Part shown: positions 9,504 to 19,291 of the stretch, one piece after another
Layout: each line of letters starts with the position of its first letter
Numbering within the stretch: the first letter of the stretch is position 1
NCBI GenBank assembly: GCA_034698045.1
Contig: JAQGAU010001009.1
Location: 1-22,062, forward strand
Length of the DNA stretch: 22,062 nt
Direction: 5' to 3'
From: Paramacrobiotus richtersi
Taxonomy: Eukaryota > Tardigrada > Eutardigrada > Parachela > Macrobiotidae
Program-made: the position numbers and the translations under genes
The notes under the pieces: generated by a model
The model's input: the letters and a program-made list of their open reading frames with translations, nothing else
What the model was told of the DNA's origin: nothing
Database searches by the model: none

Positions 9504-10954
9504 ATGTCCGCGTTCAGGTACCGTAAATCATCTGACAACGATAACACCTGTGAAGCGCCTTTGAGTTCGCGAAAAAGAGAGGGATCCAGTGATCGGTCTC
9601 AAGAACTCTCGATCAGTACTACGACAAGTAGTTCTGGATCAAACGCAAAGCGACCAAATCACTCCTTCCCGAAGGACGAATCCCTTGGCGACTCCAGTCG
9701 AATCGATGGGCAAGCCAAAGAGAGGTATGTCTGAGATGGACTAGCCACAGTTGTTTTGTATATTCACTTGGTTTTCTGCGTTATTTATCGTTCACTTCTT
9801 GATATTTCAGACAGGATGGTGTAAACATGGCCGAACACTGGTGTTTATTCTTTCCTGGCGTAGTCCAACGAGTAAATGCAGTATCAGTCCGAGGAAGCGA
9901 TGGCTTAATCCACTACGGCTTCCTTATCCGACAGTTGGAACATGGAATACTGGTCGTTTTCACACACGGACCCGAGCGTTTGCGAGTCGTCCCTTATAGT
10001 GAGGTTTTCCGCTTGGAGAACGTATTCTATGAGTTGCGATACTACAAACGCGTGTGGGATAAGCAAGAGGGCATGCATTACAACGAGAAAGGGAACATAA
10101 TCCAGACAGTACTGAATGTGAACGATCGCGTGGAGGTGCTGCTGCAATCGAAACCAGACGACCCGTGGAAGTGGTACCCAGGAATACTTTCAGCAGCTGA
10201 TCTGCGTACGGGATCCTTCGGCTGCGTCAAAGTGTCGTTGACAAATAGCACAACAATCATTGTGCCGGGGCAGCAAATTCGGCTTTCTACCGAAGAAGGA
10301 AACCTGCAACAATCGCTTGTCTATGATTCAGAATCTTGTACTGTTCGTGCCCCGCTGGAAGTGGACCACAATGCCAATAAACTGCCTGCTTTGCTGTTAG
10401 CGGAAGTTTTCTACTGCTTGACGTGCAATCAGCAAGCGAGGATGCGTCGAATGTGCTGGCTATGGAATGACATTATAGTGGCGACTGCGGGAACGATTGT
10501 TCGTCTGGAACCATACTACCAATTCCCTGCTGCTCATCTGCATACTCTGTGGACCAGCAAGACAAGAGCTGTTGTTTTTGATTTCGATACCAGACTGTGG
10601 CTTCCCTCTGTCAGTGGTATGATGCAGTGCATTATGAATGCATACCAATATCCTCGTCTGGTTGCCGTCGGATTATATCGCGATTGGTTTGAATTCAGCT
10701 CACGTGAGAGCGATCTCGATACCGTATGTTATCGGGTCGAGTATCTGCTGTCGGAGTTGGCGTCCTTTGCATCGGTATGCGTTCAGCTGAGGTTAAGCAT
10801 TCCTAAATGCCGTGACACTGACTTTTATGACCAATCCGCTGATCCAACGCGGTTCGAAGCAAGCATACGAGACAAGTGGATAAATGTGGGGGACAATGGC
10901 TTTTCTCAGCGATTCTTGGAGTCGAGATGGAATGCTGAAAACCTGGATAAGTAA
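9504..10954 (+). CDS. Tudor-like plus F-box-like protein, intact copy 1
   Basis: Two exons, 9504-9724 and 9811-10954, joined over an 86-nt intron (GTATGT donor, GATATTTCAG acceptor). The split codon gives Arg and the frame continues as QDGVNMAEHW, a 454-aa product. Residues 1-74 are Ser/Thr-rich and hydrophilic, probably disordered, with SISTTTSSSGSNAKR. Residues about 85-230 form a beta-rich module with DGLIHYG, VEVLLQSKPDDPWKWYPG (WKWYP 193-197) and CVKVSL, reminiscent of Tudor/Agenet-like domains. Residues about 266-294 (LPALLLAEVFYCL...RMRRMCWLWND) look like an F-box helix region, whose usual role is binding Skp1 in SCF ubiquitin ligases. The remaining 160 residues lack recognisable LRR, WD40 or Kelch repeats. 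Related sequences occur at 10992-12343, 14538-16036 and 1618-2890. Function is inferred only from fold resemblance. A substrate adaptor of an SCF-type ligase is possible. Confidence 0.8.
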
Positions 10955-10991
10955 CCAGATTGACAAATCCAGCAAAACACACACTGGCGAA

Positions 10992-12343
10992 ATGGAGGTG
11001 AGGGCTACGTAGTTTTGCGTTACACCGCTGTAGGTCAGTCACAACCTGATCTGCACGATACATCGTACAATTTACGGTACGATAACTTTTCTATGCAGAC
11101 ATGATACATCGATTGATATACGTCTTTCCCATATATTTATGTCTTGAGCAAGGTTTCGGTTTTTTAGGACTCTCCTGCTCCTGTCCGGAATTCTCCCGAA
11201 GAAGTCAAGCATTTGGGCATGCATTTTCGCCGATTGGATATACGAATGGAAAACAACATTGCTGTCCTTGGCGAAGATGGACTCATGCACGGTGCACTGG
11301 CGTTAGAGAGGGATCAAGCCGGCCTGATCGTCGATTTTCGGTGCGGAGAGAAAACGTTCGCATTCATCCCATTTGGAAAGGCTTACACGGTTATGAATGG
11401 CACCGACTGGTGGCCTGAAGCCGACGAGAGCAAACCTGTGGAAGTACTTCTCCAAGAGAAACCAGGCGATCGGTGGAAGTGGTATCCTGGTAATACTCGA
11501 ATACTTTTCGCTGATCTGGGCTCCGTCTTTGTGAAGGCATATCTTCCCAACGGCGTCACTGTGACGGCGCTTGTCAATTGTCAGCAAGTTCGCTCCCGTT
11601 GTAATGCGGCAGACCTGGAAAATATGTTGATTAAGAGTGGGAAGAAGGAGTTTCCCTGCTACGTCGGGGATCATCGTCTAAACTTGAGTACAGGAGATAT
11701 CTCGTGTGAGGTGCTAAAGGAAGTGTTTGGCTGTCTCAGCACATCTCTGCGCGTATCGGCGCGTGCTGTATGCACGGTATGGAACGAAATTATCGCGGCA
11801 TCGTGTTCCAGAACGATTCACTTGCAGTACAACCTATCAGGGTCGCTGGTCTGCTTGAACAAGTTCTGGAGCAGCGAAACGACGGTCATCGTCATGCATC
11901 AGCTGGGGCACTGTTTTTTATTGGTTTGTCATTTAGTGGAGCTTGTTATGGACAAAGCAGGACGGAATCCAGTCAACACCGTGATTCTACGCGGACGGCA
12001 TGACCTGTTTCTTGATTTCTCAGATATCACGCGCAGCCGTGAACTGGCTTCTCTGACGACAGTATGCCGGTGTTTAATCTTCCGCAACGTTGACATTAGA
12101 CTCGGAATTCGAGCACCACCTGGACATACTTTCTCATGGTACTGTATAAATATTCCCATGGGACGCATCGGGATGGACCGGTCGAATGGTGTGGCACAGT
12201 TTTGGAAGGTGATCGAAGAGGGCGTTGTGGAACTTGAACAGCATAATTATATTCTGCAGAGCATCAGATACCATTTTGCTGAGCATCGCCTTGCCTGCAC
12301 ATGTGAAACCAGTGTACTCCATGTAAGCGCGGTGTTTTGCTGA
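10992..12343 (+). CDS. Tudor-like plus F-box-like protein, intact copy 2
   Basis: The main exon runs from 11168 (after a strong TTTTTTAG acceptor) to TGA 12341-12343. A two-codon first exon, ATGGAG at 10992-10997 followed by GTGAGG, joins in phase 0 and gives 393 aa; otherwise the first in-exon ATG is at 11219. The protein aligns with copy 1: DGLMHGAL, VEVLLQEKPGDRWKWYPG (WKWYP about 105-109), VFVKAYLPNG, CQQVRSRC, then the F-box-like VFGCLSTSLRVSARAVCTVW (about 188-207). It lacks the long Ser-rich N-terminus. Its C-terminal half diverges more and ends with a Cys-containing tail (RLACTCET). It follows copy 1 in the same direction with only 37 nt between stop and proposed start, so it is a tandem duplicate and may share a transcript. 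Function as for copy 1, by inference. Confidence 0.72.
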
Positions 12344-13239
12344 GATATTACGCAGCTTGTACGCCGTTCTTGTTTGGTAGGTTATTAACCGGCTGGACAA
12401 TACACTGCATGGTCCTAACGCCACAGGCGGAAAGCAATGGTCGGCGGAAGGTTTGCTCGGTCTGGATCCGGCAACGCTAACTGGACTAGCTGTTGCAGCG
12501 GTAGAAACGGCACTGCGCTATTCCTCCTCCTTTCATTTCTACTTTTTCCGGAAGTACGAGGGAATACAGTGCAATAATTCCGCGCAAGTAATGTTTTATC
12601 CACCTAATCAGCCGTAGGGCACACTGAAGTTGAGTCACATTCAGTTGCGCAGCTTCGTCATGGGCTTTGATGTTTTTATTCGGTAGTGTTCTTCTACGGT
12701 ATTGTTGATGATCCACACTGCACAGATACTATTCGGTAGTGTATGAGAAATCTATGTTTCTTACGGCACTTCCTGCCACAGTGGTTTTGCCTTGCTGTAA
12801 GGGGTTAGTTGCGTGATTGTGGCGTTGTTTTTCTTTCGCGAATGTGGATTAATTATTTTTCTGTGTCAGTTGTATGCACTGGCGTTTTCCTTTTCGGTAT
12901 GCACGTATTCTTATAAATCAGCGGCGAAAATAGTAGGAGCTGCGTACTACACATTTCCCAATACGATCAGCAGGGCGGCGGCCACAGAGGAAAGTATGGG
13001 AGAAACGGCAATCTGAGAACAAATGTTCAAAGTGGAATTGCCGTGCTTCGCCTGATGCCCATACCGAGAAGATGACGAACTTTTTGTGAGATGTTTAGAT
13101 ACAACTGTATGCGTACTGGTACAACCTTTGCACTATGAATGTTAGAGTCGGAGATCGCTGTATAACCATGACCTCTCGATCATTTTGAAGATTTTGGCAT
13201 ATCTCGGAAGCGCAGTGGTCCATTTTTTTAGTTCAGAAC
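12344..13239. other. Intergenic region, no gene supported
   Basis: Only short frames occur. One plus-strand frame at 12813-13016 starts with GTG and is hydrophobic at first, but has no motif or ATG. A short direct repeat, ATTCGGTAGTGT, occurs near 12679 and 12731. No polyadenylation signal for the preceding gene was recognised. Confidence 0.4.
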
Positions 13240-13505
13240 GCAGGCTGAATAATGGCAAGAATTGGTATAAACAAAACCATCTGTCAGTTAACACCGGAGA
13301 CAGAAACATTCTGAAAACATCGCGATTATACATTATTTCCACAACAGGGCACAGGGTCACTTTCGTTCTGTGAAAAACAACACTGGGTGGAAGTCAGCTT
13401 ATAATTAGGTTAGAAATAAGGGAAACACTGAAACCGGCCGACGAAGCTCCGGACACGAATTAGTAACATCGGCATCGTAATAATAAAACACGCATTACAT
13501 AACCA
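13240..13505 (-). pseudogene. Truncated third copy of the Cys/Thr-rich gene 3' end
   Basis: The segment parallels about 16750-17020 of the right arm in the same orientation. Shared landmarks are TAATGGCAA...AATAAACAAA, a block with GTTAACACC, TCACTTTCGTTCTGTGA followed by AACAACACTG, and GAAGCTCCGGACACGAA. The last includes the codons for the final residues of the protein (the GCNAVFYYYEADV stretch) with frame-damaging changes. Similarity stops near 13505, inside the C-terminal domain, so only the end of the gene plus 3' flank was copied. It is clearly more diverged than the two arms are from each other. Confidence 0.6.
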
Positions 13506-13697
13506 GGCCAGTTTACCGGTATGCCGCTTGTTATCGCTTTCCCAACCCGTGATCGTTATTTATCATTCACAATTTTATTTATTTTCAGTTCTTTGGTAAA
13601 ATAAGAAAAGAAAACACAATCTCATTGAAATTCCAAAACATAATAATTCAATGTACTGTATTAAAGTTATAGACCAGTACTGAAGTATAAAAAGCAA

Positions 13698-13735
13698 GAT
13701 TGATTGATTGTTGATTGATTGATATTGATTGATAA
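13698..13735. repeat. TTGATTGA-type simple repeat
   Basis: A short, imperfect ATTGATTG microsatellite (GATTGATTGTTGATTGATTG and neighbours). No coding potential. Confidence 0.75.
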
Positions 13736-13840
13736 TCTATCGAAGTTCCATCTAGGATGATAAAAGAGTCCCACGGTGCAATCCTTAGTCCCCCGTGTCT
13801 CCAAAATGCTGCATAAAACGACCGACAAAGCAGCGCTTAC

Positions 13841-14033
13841 TGCAGGTAGTACTAGTATTCTGAGAGCGAGGTGCTTGTGTTTTGTATTGAGCACATGTCG
13901 CGGCTTTGGTAACAATGAGAGCCACTTTATTCAGCGTGGCGGGATCTAATCCGGAAAGGTCTGTAGCCGTCCAGCGCTTTCCACTATACTCCGCGGTCTG
14001 CTTAGGGTTCGCACTTTGAAGCGTATAGAGTAC
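13841..14033 (-). other. Possible orphan coding exon
   Basis: On the minus strand an acceptor with a good polypyrimidine tract (AATTGTTTTAG, ending 14034) opens a 64-codon frame that ends at a GTAAGC donor (13840). The frame reads QTAEYSGKRWTATDLSGLDP and ATLNKVALIVTKAATCAQYK, which has the composition of real protein. The frame stays open some 50 nt past the donor. No family was recognised and no neighbouring exon on this strand was found, so it may be an exon of an unrecognised gene or a stranded relic. Confidence 0.3.
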
Positions 14034-14537
14034 CTAAAACAATTCTTTTAAAACACGTTCATAACGCATAGCAATTGAGGACTCCATCCTTGTAGCGGGG
14101 TGCGCTAATTTTTTGTACTTCTGCGAGCGGTTCCGTAACTCTCGCCCACTAAATGCGGGCGCCGCAGGTCGAAAGATTTTCTGTAAACAAACTACCTGAC
14201 CATATTTTCACCGCACGAAGTTTGTTAAGAAATACCGTGCATGGTAACGGTGGGAGTAGGTTTTCTGAAATCGACCAAAACCAGATGCTGTTCTGAGGAT
14301 ACTAGCTTCCGTTAGAATTAAGCTTCACGTGACCTTTAAGATTCAAGAGAACTGGCATAACATCGGTTTTAAAGAGTACGAATTGTCCTTTATGAGGAGG
14401 AACGTTCGATCGTATGTCTGCGAGCGGTTAGCGATTCTGGCGCTATCGTGCACGGAAACATGGGACAAAACTTAGCGCCACCCGTTACGACAACAGTCGG
14501 CAAGAGCGCTCGCGAGTAGCACATTGCGTAGGACCAG
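14034..14537. other. Intergenic region, nothing recognised
   Basis: GC-mixed sequence with no supported frame. CTGCGAGCGGTT occurs twice (near 14122 and 14417). Confidence 0.4.
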
Positions 14538-16036
14538 TCATGCTTCCACTGTTACCTGAGGAATCAGCTTCCGACATGCGCATTCCTGATCATGCTGTGC
14601 CAGATGCGCACGAATCCCACCGGCCAGATCCGCAATATTAATCTCCAGCAAGTCCCAGAATGTGCTCGACGAATCCAGCTGGCTGATGTCCACCAATGCA
14701 TTCAGAATTGTCAAATGCGCGCTCAGTGATCCACCACTCCGAACATCGCTGAATGTTAGTACGAAGCCGATCTGGCGCAGACACAACCGTTTGCACACCG
14801 TGTCCAGCGGGGCTAGTTCAGAAAGCAGTGCCTTGTTTAGACGCTTGGTCAGGCAGCTCAGATGGAGCGGGTACGAAGGATCATCTGGGTGGCTGATGTG
14901 ATCCACAATCAGTATTTCTAAACGCGGGAACCCATACGATGTGATGATGTATTTGAATAGATCGAAAAATGTCGTATCGTCGCCAGCAGATCCCGCATCA
15001 CCGACGGCAATAACCTAGAAATTCACGGTAGACTTGCGAGTGGATTTAATTCCTGGACGTGACTATAGCCAATTCCTTGTATTGATTTTATAGAGATTTT
15101 TTTGTACAGTAATTAGTATTACACTATTACTGTACGGTAAAATTTGCCACAGTTACGATATAACTGAGCAATCACCTTGGTGCTGCCGACCCATAAGCGA
15201 TGCACATACACGGCCAGATGATACGATACTCGGTGCTCCTTCAAGTTGATGACACTGGTCGGTAAAATGATCAGCTCGTTCCACAGGGCACACACTCGAC
15301 GCATCCTGTGACGATGAACACTATCCGTGATCTCCAGCACTTCAGCCAACAATACCGGAGGCAGCAGCTGATTGATATCCAAAGTGGTGCTCTTCAGCAG
15401 AAAAAGTAAAATATTAGATTTCCGAGCATTACAGCTATGCTTTGCATCAATGCTTACGCTTGAAACATGCACCCGCAAAACCGGGTAAAACGAGGATCTC
15501 GCAAAGTTTTTTTCTGTCGACGTTCCGGTGAAGTCTTACCATCAGTTTTTGAAAGAGAATAAAGCCGTTCTCAAAATTTTACGAAATTGTTTCTGGATAG
15601 AAGTACCCGTAACTTAAGAGAATGACGAACTGCACGTGGGCCTTGGCGACCCAGTAAAACAGTTCTCAGAAGGCGCCATCCAGGCTGTGTAAGTTTTCTT
15701 CGACATGACACTTTGGTGAGGAACAGCAGGTTCAATGCATCATGAAAACCCATCCGACCTGTACTTCGTTGCTACTTTTACCACATACCGTGGAATGCTG
15801 TGCAGGCAGATGACACACAAATCATCAGCAACAGGCTTAAAACGACGAGTCCACAGTCCCCGTAGCATTTCGACAAAAAAGCCAGCCAGAATCTGCTTAG
15901 ACGGAAGAACGGCTGTGCCAGCCCGGCCGTCAGGTAAGGAAACTGCAACAAAGCCGTAACAGACGTCACGGTCATGTCCACCTAAGAGATGGCCCATGAG
16001 TATGGCGGGGTACCACTTCCATGGCTCATTAGCTCA
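14538..16036 (-). pseudogene. Tudor-like/F-box-like family member, probably decayed
   Basis: The minus-strand order matches the family. A frame from 16033 to 15740 begins ANEPWKWYPAIL and continues VAVSLPDG and VLPSKQI, aligned with the Tudor-like module of the intact copies. An in-frame TGA (16036-16034) lies just before it, where the family has SKPDD. The next family block is an open frame ending at 15119, perhaps entered at the acceptor CTGCTGAAG (exon from 15391). It carries the F-box-like LLAEVLEITDSV...RMRRVCALWNE and YVHRLWVGSTKV. A donor GTAATA at 15130 and acceptor TTTCTAG ending 15015 define a 116-nt intron joining FYRT to VIAVGDAGS in phase 0. The last exon, 15014-14538, supplies about 158 C-terminal residues (PRLEILIVDH, LDTVCKRLCLRQIGF) and a stop. 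The C-terminal half looks intact; the N-terminal nonsense codon and lack of a start suggest a pseudogene or a wrongly understood 5' structure. Confidence 0.55.
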
Positions 16037-16496
16037 TTTTGATAACGCGATAGTTCATGTCGTGCACCGAACGCTGCTGGTGAAATTAATAATGATACAG
16101 TATGATTTATGCAAATCAGTGGTTTGGAAATCAATATAACCCTCGCATATACTGAGCAGCCGGCGATTTCTGTCCGTATTGATACTCACCGGCGAATACC
16201 ACACGCACTGGAAGAGTCTTGTTATAGTTTTTGCCCGGAAGTCCGAACTCCATAAATGTATTAATACTAAATTGCAGTGATGTGGTATACGCGTATATTC
16301 TGACTTTGGCTCATTCTACTTTTCCGCAAGCCGAAGATCCGCGCCGTTCCCTTAGATTGTAGCTACAGAAAGCTGCGTCTTCTCATCTGTATCATACTGT
16401 ATGTAAAATAAACAAATGCGATGCCAATCATCCAATGCAATCACCAATGAGCGGCGTCGATAGGATACAACGGGTACTCGTACAGCCTAAGGCGCA
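16037..16496. other. Region upstream of the decayed family member
   Basis: On the minus strand an ATG at 16253 begins MEFGLPGKNYNKTLPVRVVF, followed by a consensus GTGAGT donor at 16189. It could be a first exon for the gene at 14538-16036, with an acceptor near 16080 (TTTCACCAG), but the joined frame runs into a stop and the exon has no family similarity. No other feature was recognised. Confidence 0.3.
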
Positions 16497-18130
16497 GATA
16501 CAGTGCTTACTGCACACAATGTACCGGTATTGTTATAAGTACCATGTTTTCTTACGATGGCTGTTAATGAGCAAAGTTTGCTCACTTGTCAACAAACTGT
16601 TTGTGCAGCAACGCGAGCTTTGAATAAGCTCAACGGCATTCATCGGCTACCGAAATACTCAGCAAAAATGATTTTTACCACATTATATACACTTACTCAA
16701 TCTTTGATTGATTGTCAACAAAAGATACATGAGAAGTGTCATGTCACGTGTAATGGCAACAATAGGCAATAAACAAAAGCATCCGTCGATTAACACGAGC
16801 AACACGCATATTGCAAATCTCGCGACGTTATTATTGACAGAAAATGGCACATTGAAACATTGCTCACTTTCGTTCTGTGAGAACAACACTGACATTCGTC
16901 AGCTTTTTACGCTAGAAGTGTGAAGAACACCGACGTGATCCCGCCTACGGAAGCTCCGGATCCGGACACGAAAGAGTAACATCTGCCTCGTAATAGTAAA
17001 ACACAGCATTACATCCTCCGCAGTAAGAATCGCAGCACATCGCACTCGGTATCTTTGCGCAGGTTTTTCCTCGACATGGTGCGATGAAACAACTGAGGGG
17101 CGTTGATCCATCCGGACACACCCGGGGTGTCGGTGGGCACTCGAATTTAGGCGGTTGGGTCGTCGTAGGAGTCGTCGGGCAGCTGGCGGCAGTGGTTGTT
17201 GGGCACGCCGGGCAGGTCGTTGCGGGCGCTGTTATTGTGGTCGTTACACTGGGAACCGTGGTGGTGGGACATGCGGGACAAGTGGACACTGGGCAGGCAG
17301 TCGTCGTCCGTGTTGGCGCGACTACAGAAAGGCACAATCAACTGAATACCGCGAAGATTGTAGAACTACAGTATATTTCTTTGTGACAGCTCTACAATAA
17401 TAAACGGCCAGAAAGGTCCACTTGCTTGCTTTTATGCGCATCGTATTGTATGTGCGACTCGTCGATACTTTGCACGCTATTTCTCTTTACCAACAGCTAA
17501 CAAGTGTCTAATACATGATGTTATTAAAGTTTTCAAATTTTTAATATTTAAGTTTTTTTATTTTGTAAAGTTTTAGAAATTGTAGAATTTTTTTCGAAAT
17601 TTTTTATTTCGAATTTGGAAATTTTTTAATCGACCGAAGCGAAGCGAAGGTCCTCTATACTCAGGTCAAAATGATTTTCGTGTCGGTCTGTCGGCATATA
17701 ACCCTAAATTAATGTATTAATTATTAATATCATAATTATTACTAATTTTGTTAATGAATTGTTGACATCGTCTCCGTGTTGCTATTCTACCGTAACCAAG
17801 CTTGAAAGCAAAGGTCACTAAAGGCGTACTTTATTGGCTTCGGCCATTCTGTGCCCGCAGTCAGCTAGTGCACTTTCCTAATTTTTATAAATGTCGCTCG
17901 ACCGAGTGAGACAGATAAACAGTATTAAACACGCGTGGTATGACCCTTATCAAAAGTCAACAGGAATTTGCGAAGTATATAGTTCATGAAACTATAATCA
18001 CCTGTAGTTGGATGCGGTACACAGACATTACCGGTGACGCTAAAATAGCTCACTCGTGGATTGCAAATGCACCGGTGCGTCGCATTACAGACAGACAATG
18101 GATCGTTGCATCGGCGTCCCACCAGTCGAC
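16497..18130 (-). repeat. Right arm of the long inverted duplication
   Basis: Reverse-complement mate of 1-1328. The arm is longer mainly because its intron carries about 290 extra nucleotides (679 versus 389). The inner edge is near 16497, where similarity to the left arm ends. The outer limit is set only by the window start, so the true repeat may extend to include the signal-peptide exon at 18278. Confidence 0.8.
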
Positions 18131-18278
18131 AGGGACAGTTGATCCCGGCGTTCTTCGTTGCTGTAGCACACTCAGCGTCCTGTGCAGTACTGAAAAGGCC
18201 GCGCCCACCTCGAAACGACAGAGCATGGGAAAATGGTAGAAATAACACAAAAATACAGAAACCGAAGTGAAGAAACAT
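16945..18278 (-). CDS. Cys/Thr-rich secreted protein, right copy (complete)
   Basis: Two exons: 18278-18002 and 17321-16945, joined in phase 1 over a 679-nt intron (GTGATT donor, CTTTCTGTAG acceptor). The product is 217 aa. Residues 1-19 (MFLHFGFCIFVLFLPFSHA) are a clear signal peptide. An N-terminal Cys-rich module follows (CPCRLVGRRC, CNATHRCIC, VCVPHP), resembling EB/EGF-like modules. Next comes a Thr/Pro linker with paired TTCPACPTTT units, likely O-glycosylated, and a compact C-terminal module with VCPDGS, CFIAPCRGKTC and CCDSYCGGCNAVFYYY. Termini and stop match the left copy. Eight residue differences, none a cysteine, separate the two second exons. The donor GTGATT is weaker than GTGAGT in the left copy. 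The protein is secreted; its role is unknown. The start at 18278 was chosen over an upstream GTG because it begins the signal peptide. Confidence 0.82.
17520..17875. mobile_element. Insertion relic in the intron of the right copy
   Basis: The left-copy intron runs directly from the ACATTTA block to the GTATTAGACAC block, while the right-copy intron has about 300 extra nucleotides between the same landmarks. The extra part is AT-rich and contains CGACCGAAGCGAAGCGAAGG at 17631-17650. No coding capacity and no clear terminal inverted repeats or target duplication were resolved. Expansion of AT-rich DNA or loss from the left copy are alternatives. Confidence 0.35.
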
Positions 18279-18909
18279 TTCTGGCACTGAAAGAACAATG
18301 TACAGGTATCTTTATATTTATAATCTTCTGTAGAATTTGTGCAGACCGCTTCACTTTCGCTGGAGAAAGAAGATCTCACAGACACGACCATTCCTAAACT
18401 GATGAAAATATGTACCTGAATATAGGACGACATCGCTAGATCAAAATTTAATGACTCTCCGGCGGAAATATGCCGTATAAATTTTGCACTTGTTTTCACC
18501 TAGATTTTTCATCCGTTAATATGACGGATATCCGATGTTTCTAGTTGTCTTATCCGTATACGGGCAAGTTGATGAGAAATTAATTGTGCATTGATGGATA
18601 CTAATGGTTATAAGATTGCTTTACTCGGTAACATTACTTAATTTAGAACAATGATTACATAACCGGCGAAGTTCGTGTCGTAATTAGGTTTGATTTACTC
18701 TTCTCTGACCAGGCGGAATCTTTACTAATTTAGACGGAACGATACTAATTTACCCCACGGGCATAAACAGAAACAGAGCAAATGATGCTATCGCTACTGT
18801 GAAATATCACCATGACCAGAGGTCTGCAGCATCCAGTAGCGAAACCGATAGGTTGCGTCATGCACCAGCAATGCGTCAATTATTATGTTTCAGTTTTTAT
18901 TTATTAAAT
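18279..18909. other. Upstream region of the right Cys/Thr-rich gene
   Basis: Expected to hold the promoter of the minus-strand Cys/Thr-rich gene. No coding exon, TATA box or known repeat was identified. Confidence 0.4.
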
Positions 18910-19090
18910 TTTTGAATTATTGAATTATTGCATTATTGCATTATTGTATTATTGTATTATTGTATTATTGTATTATTGTATTATTGTATTATCGTATTAT
19001 TGTATTATTGTATTATTGTATTATTGTATTATTGTATTATTGTATTATTGTATTATTGTATTATTGTATTATTTTATTATTTTATTATTT
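18910..19090. repeat. 8-bp microsatellite (GTATTATT)n
   Basis: About twenty units of GTATTATT, with GAATTATT and GCATTATT variants at the left edge, one internal T-to-C change near 18992, and decay to TTTATTA on the right. All three plus frames stay open only because the 8-bp unit has no stop in register. Confidence 0.9.
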
Positions 19091-19291
19091 ATTTACTTGT
19101 TTATTTACTCATTTATTTAACCATTTGTTCATTTATTTACGCCGTTTTACGTCTTTCCAGCACAAAACTACATTTCTCATTCTGTATCTTCTCGGTTGGC
19201 ATTTTTTCCCTGTACCTTACATGTTCCTTCCATACACCGTATTATGCATTCAACAAGGCACGTTTTCACAACACAAACAAATAAAAAACTC

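Noticed and set aside
15778..15981. Hydrophobic 67-aa minus-strand frame resembling a membrane segment
   Set aside because: It overlaps, in another frame, the PWKWYP...VAVSLPDG sequence that matches the family, so it is most likely a shifted-frame shadow.
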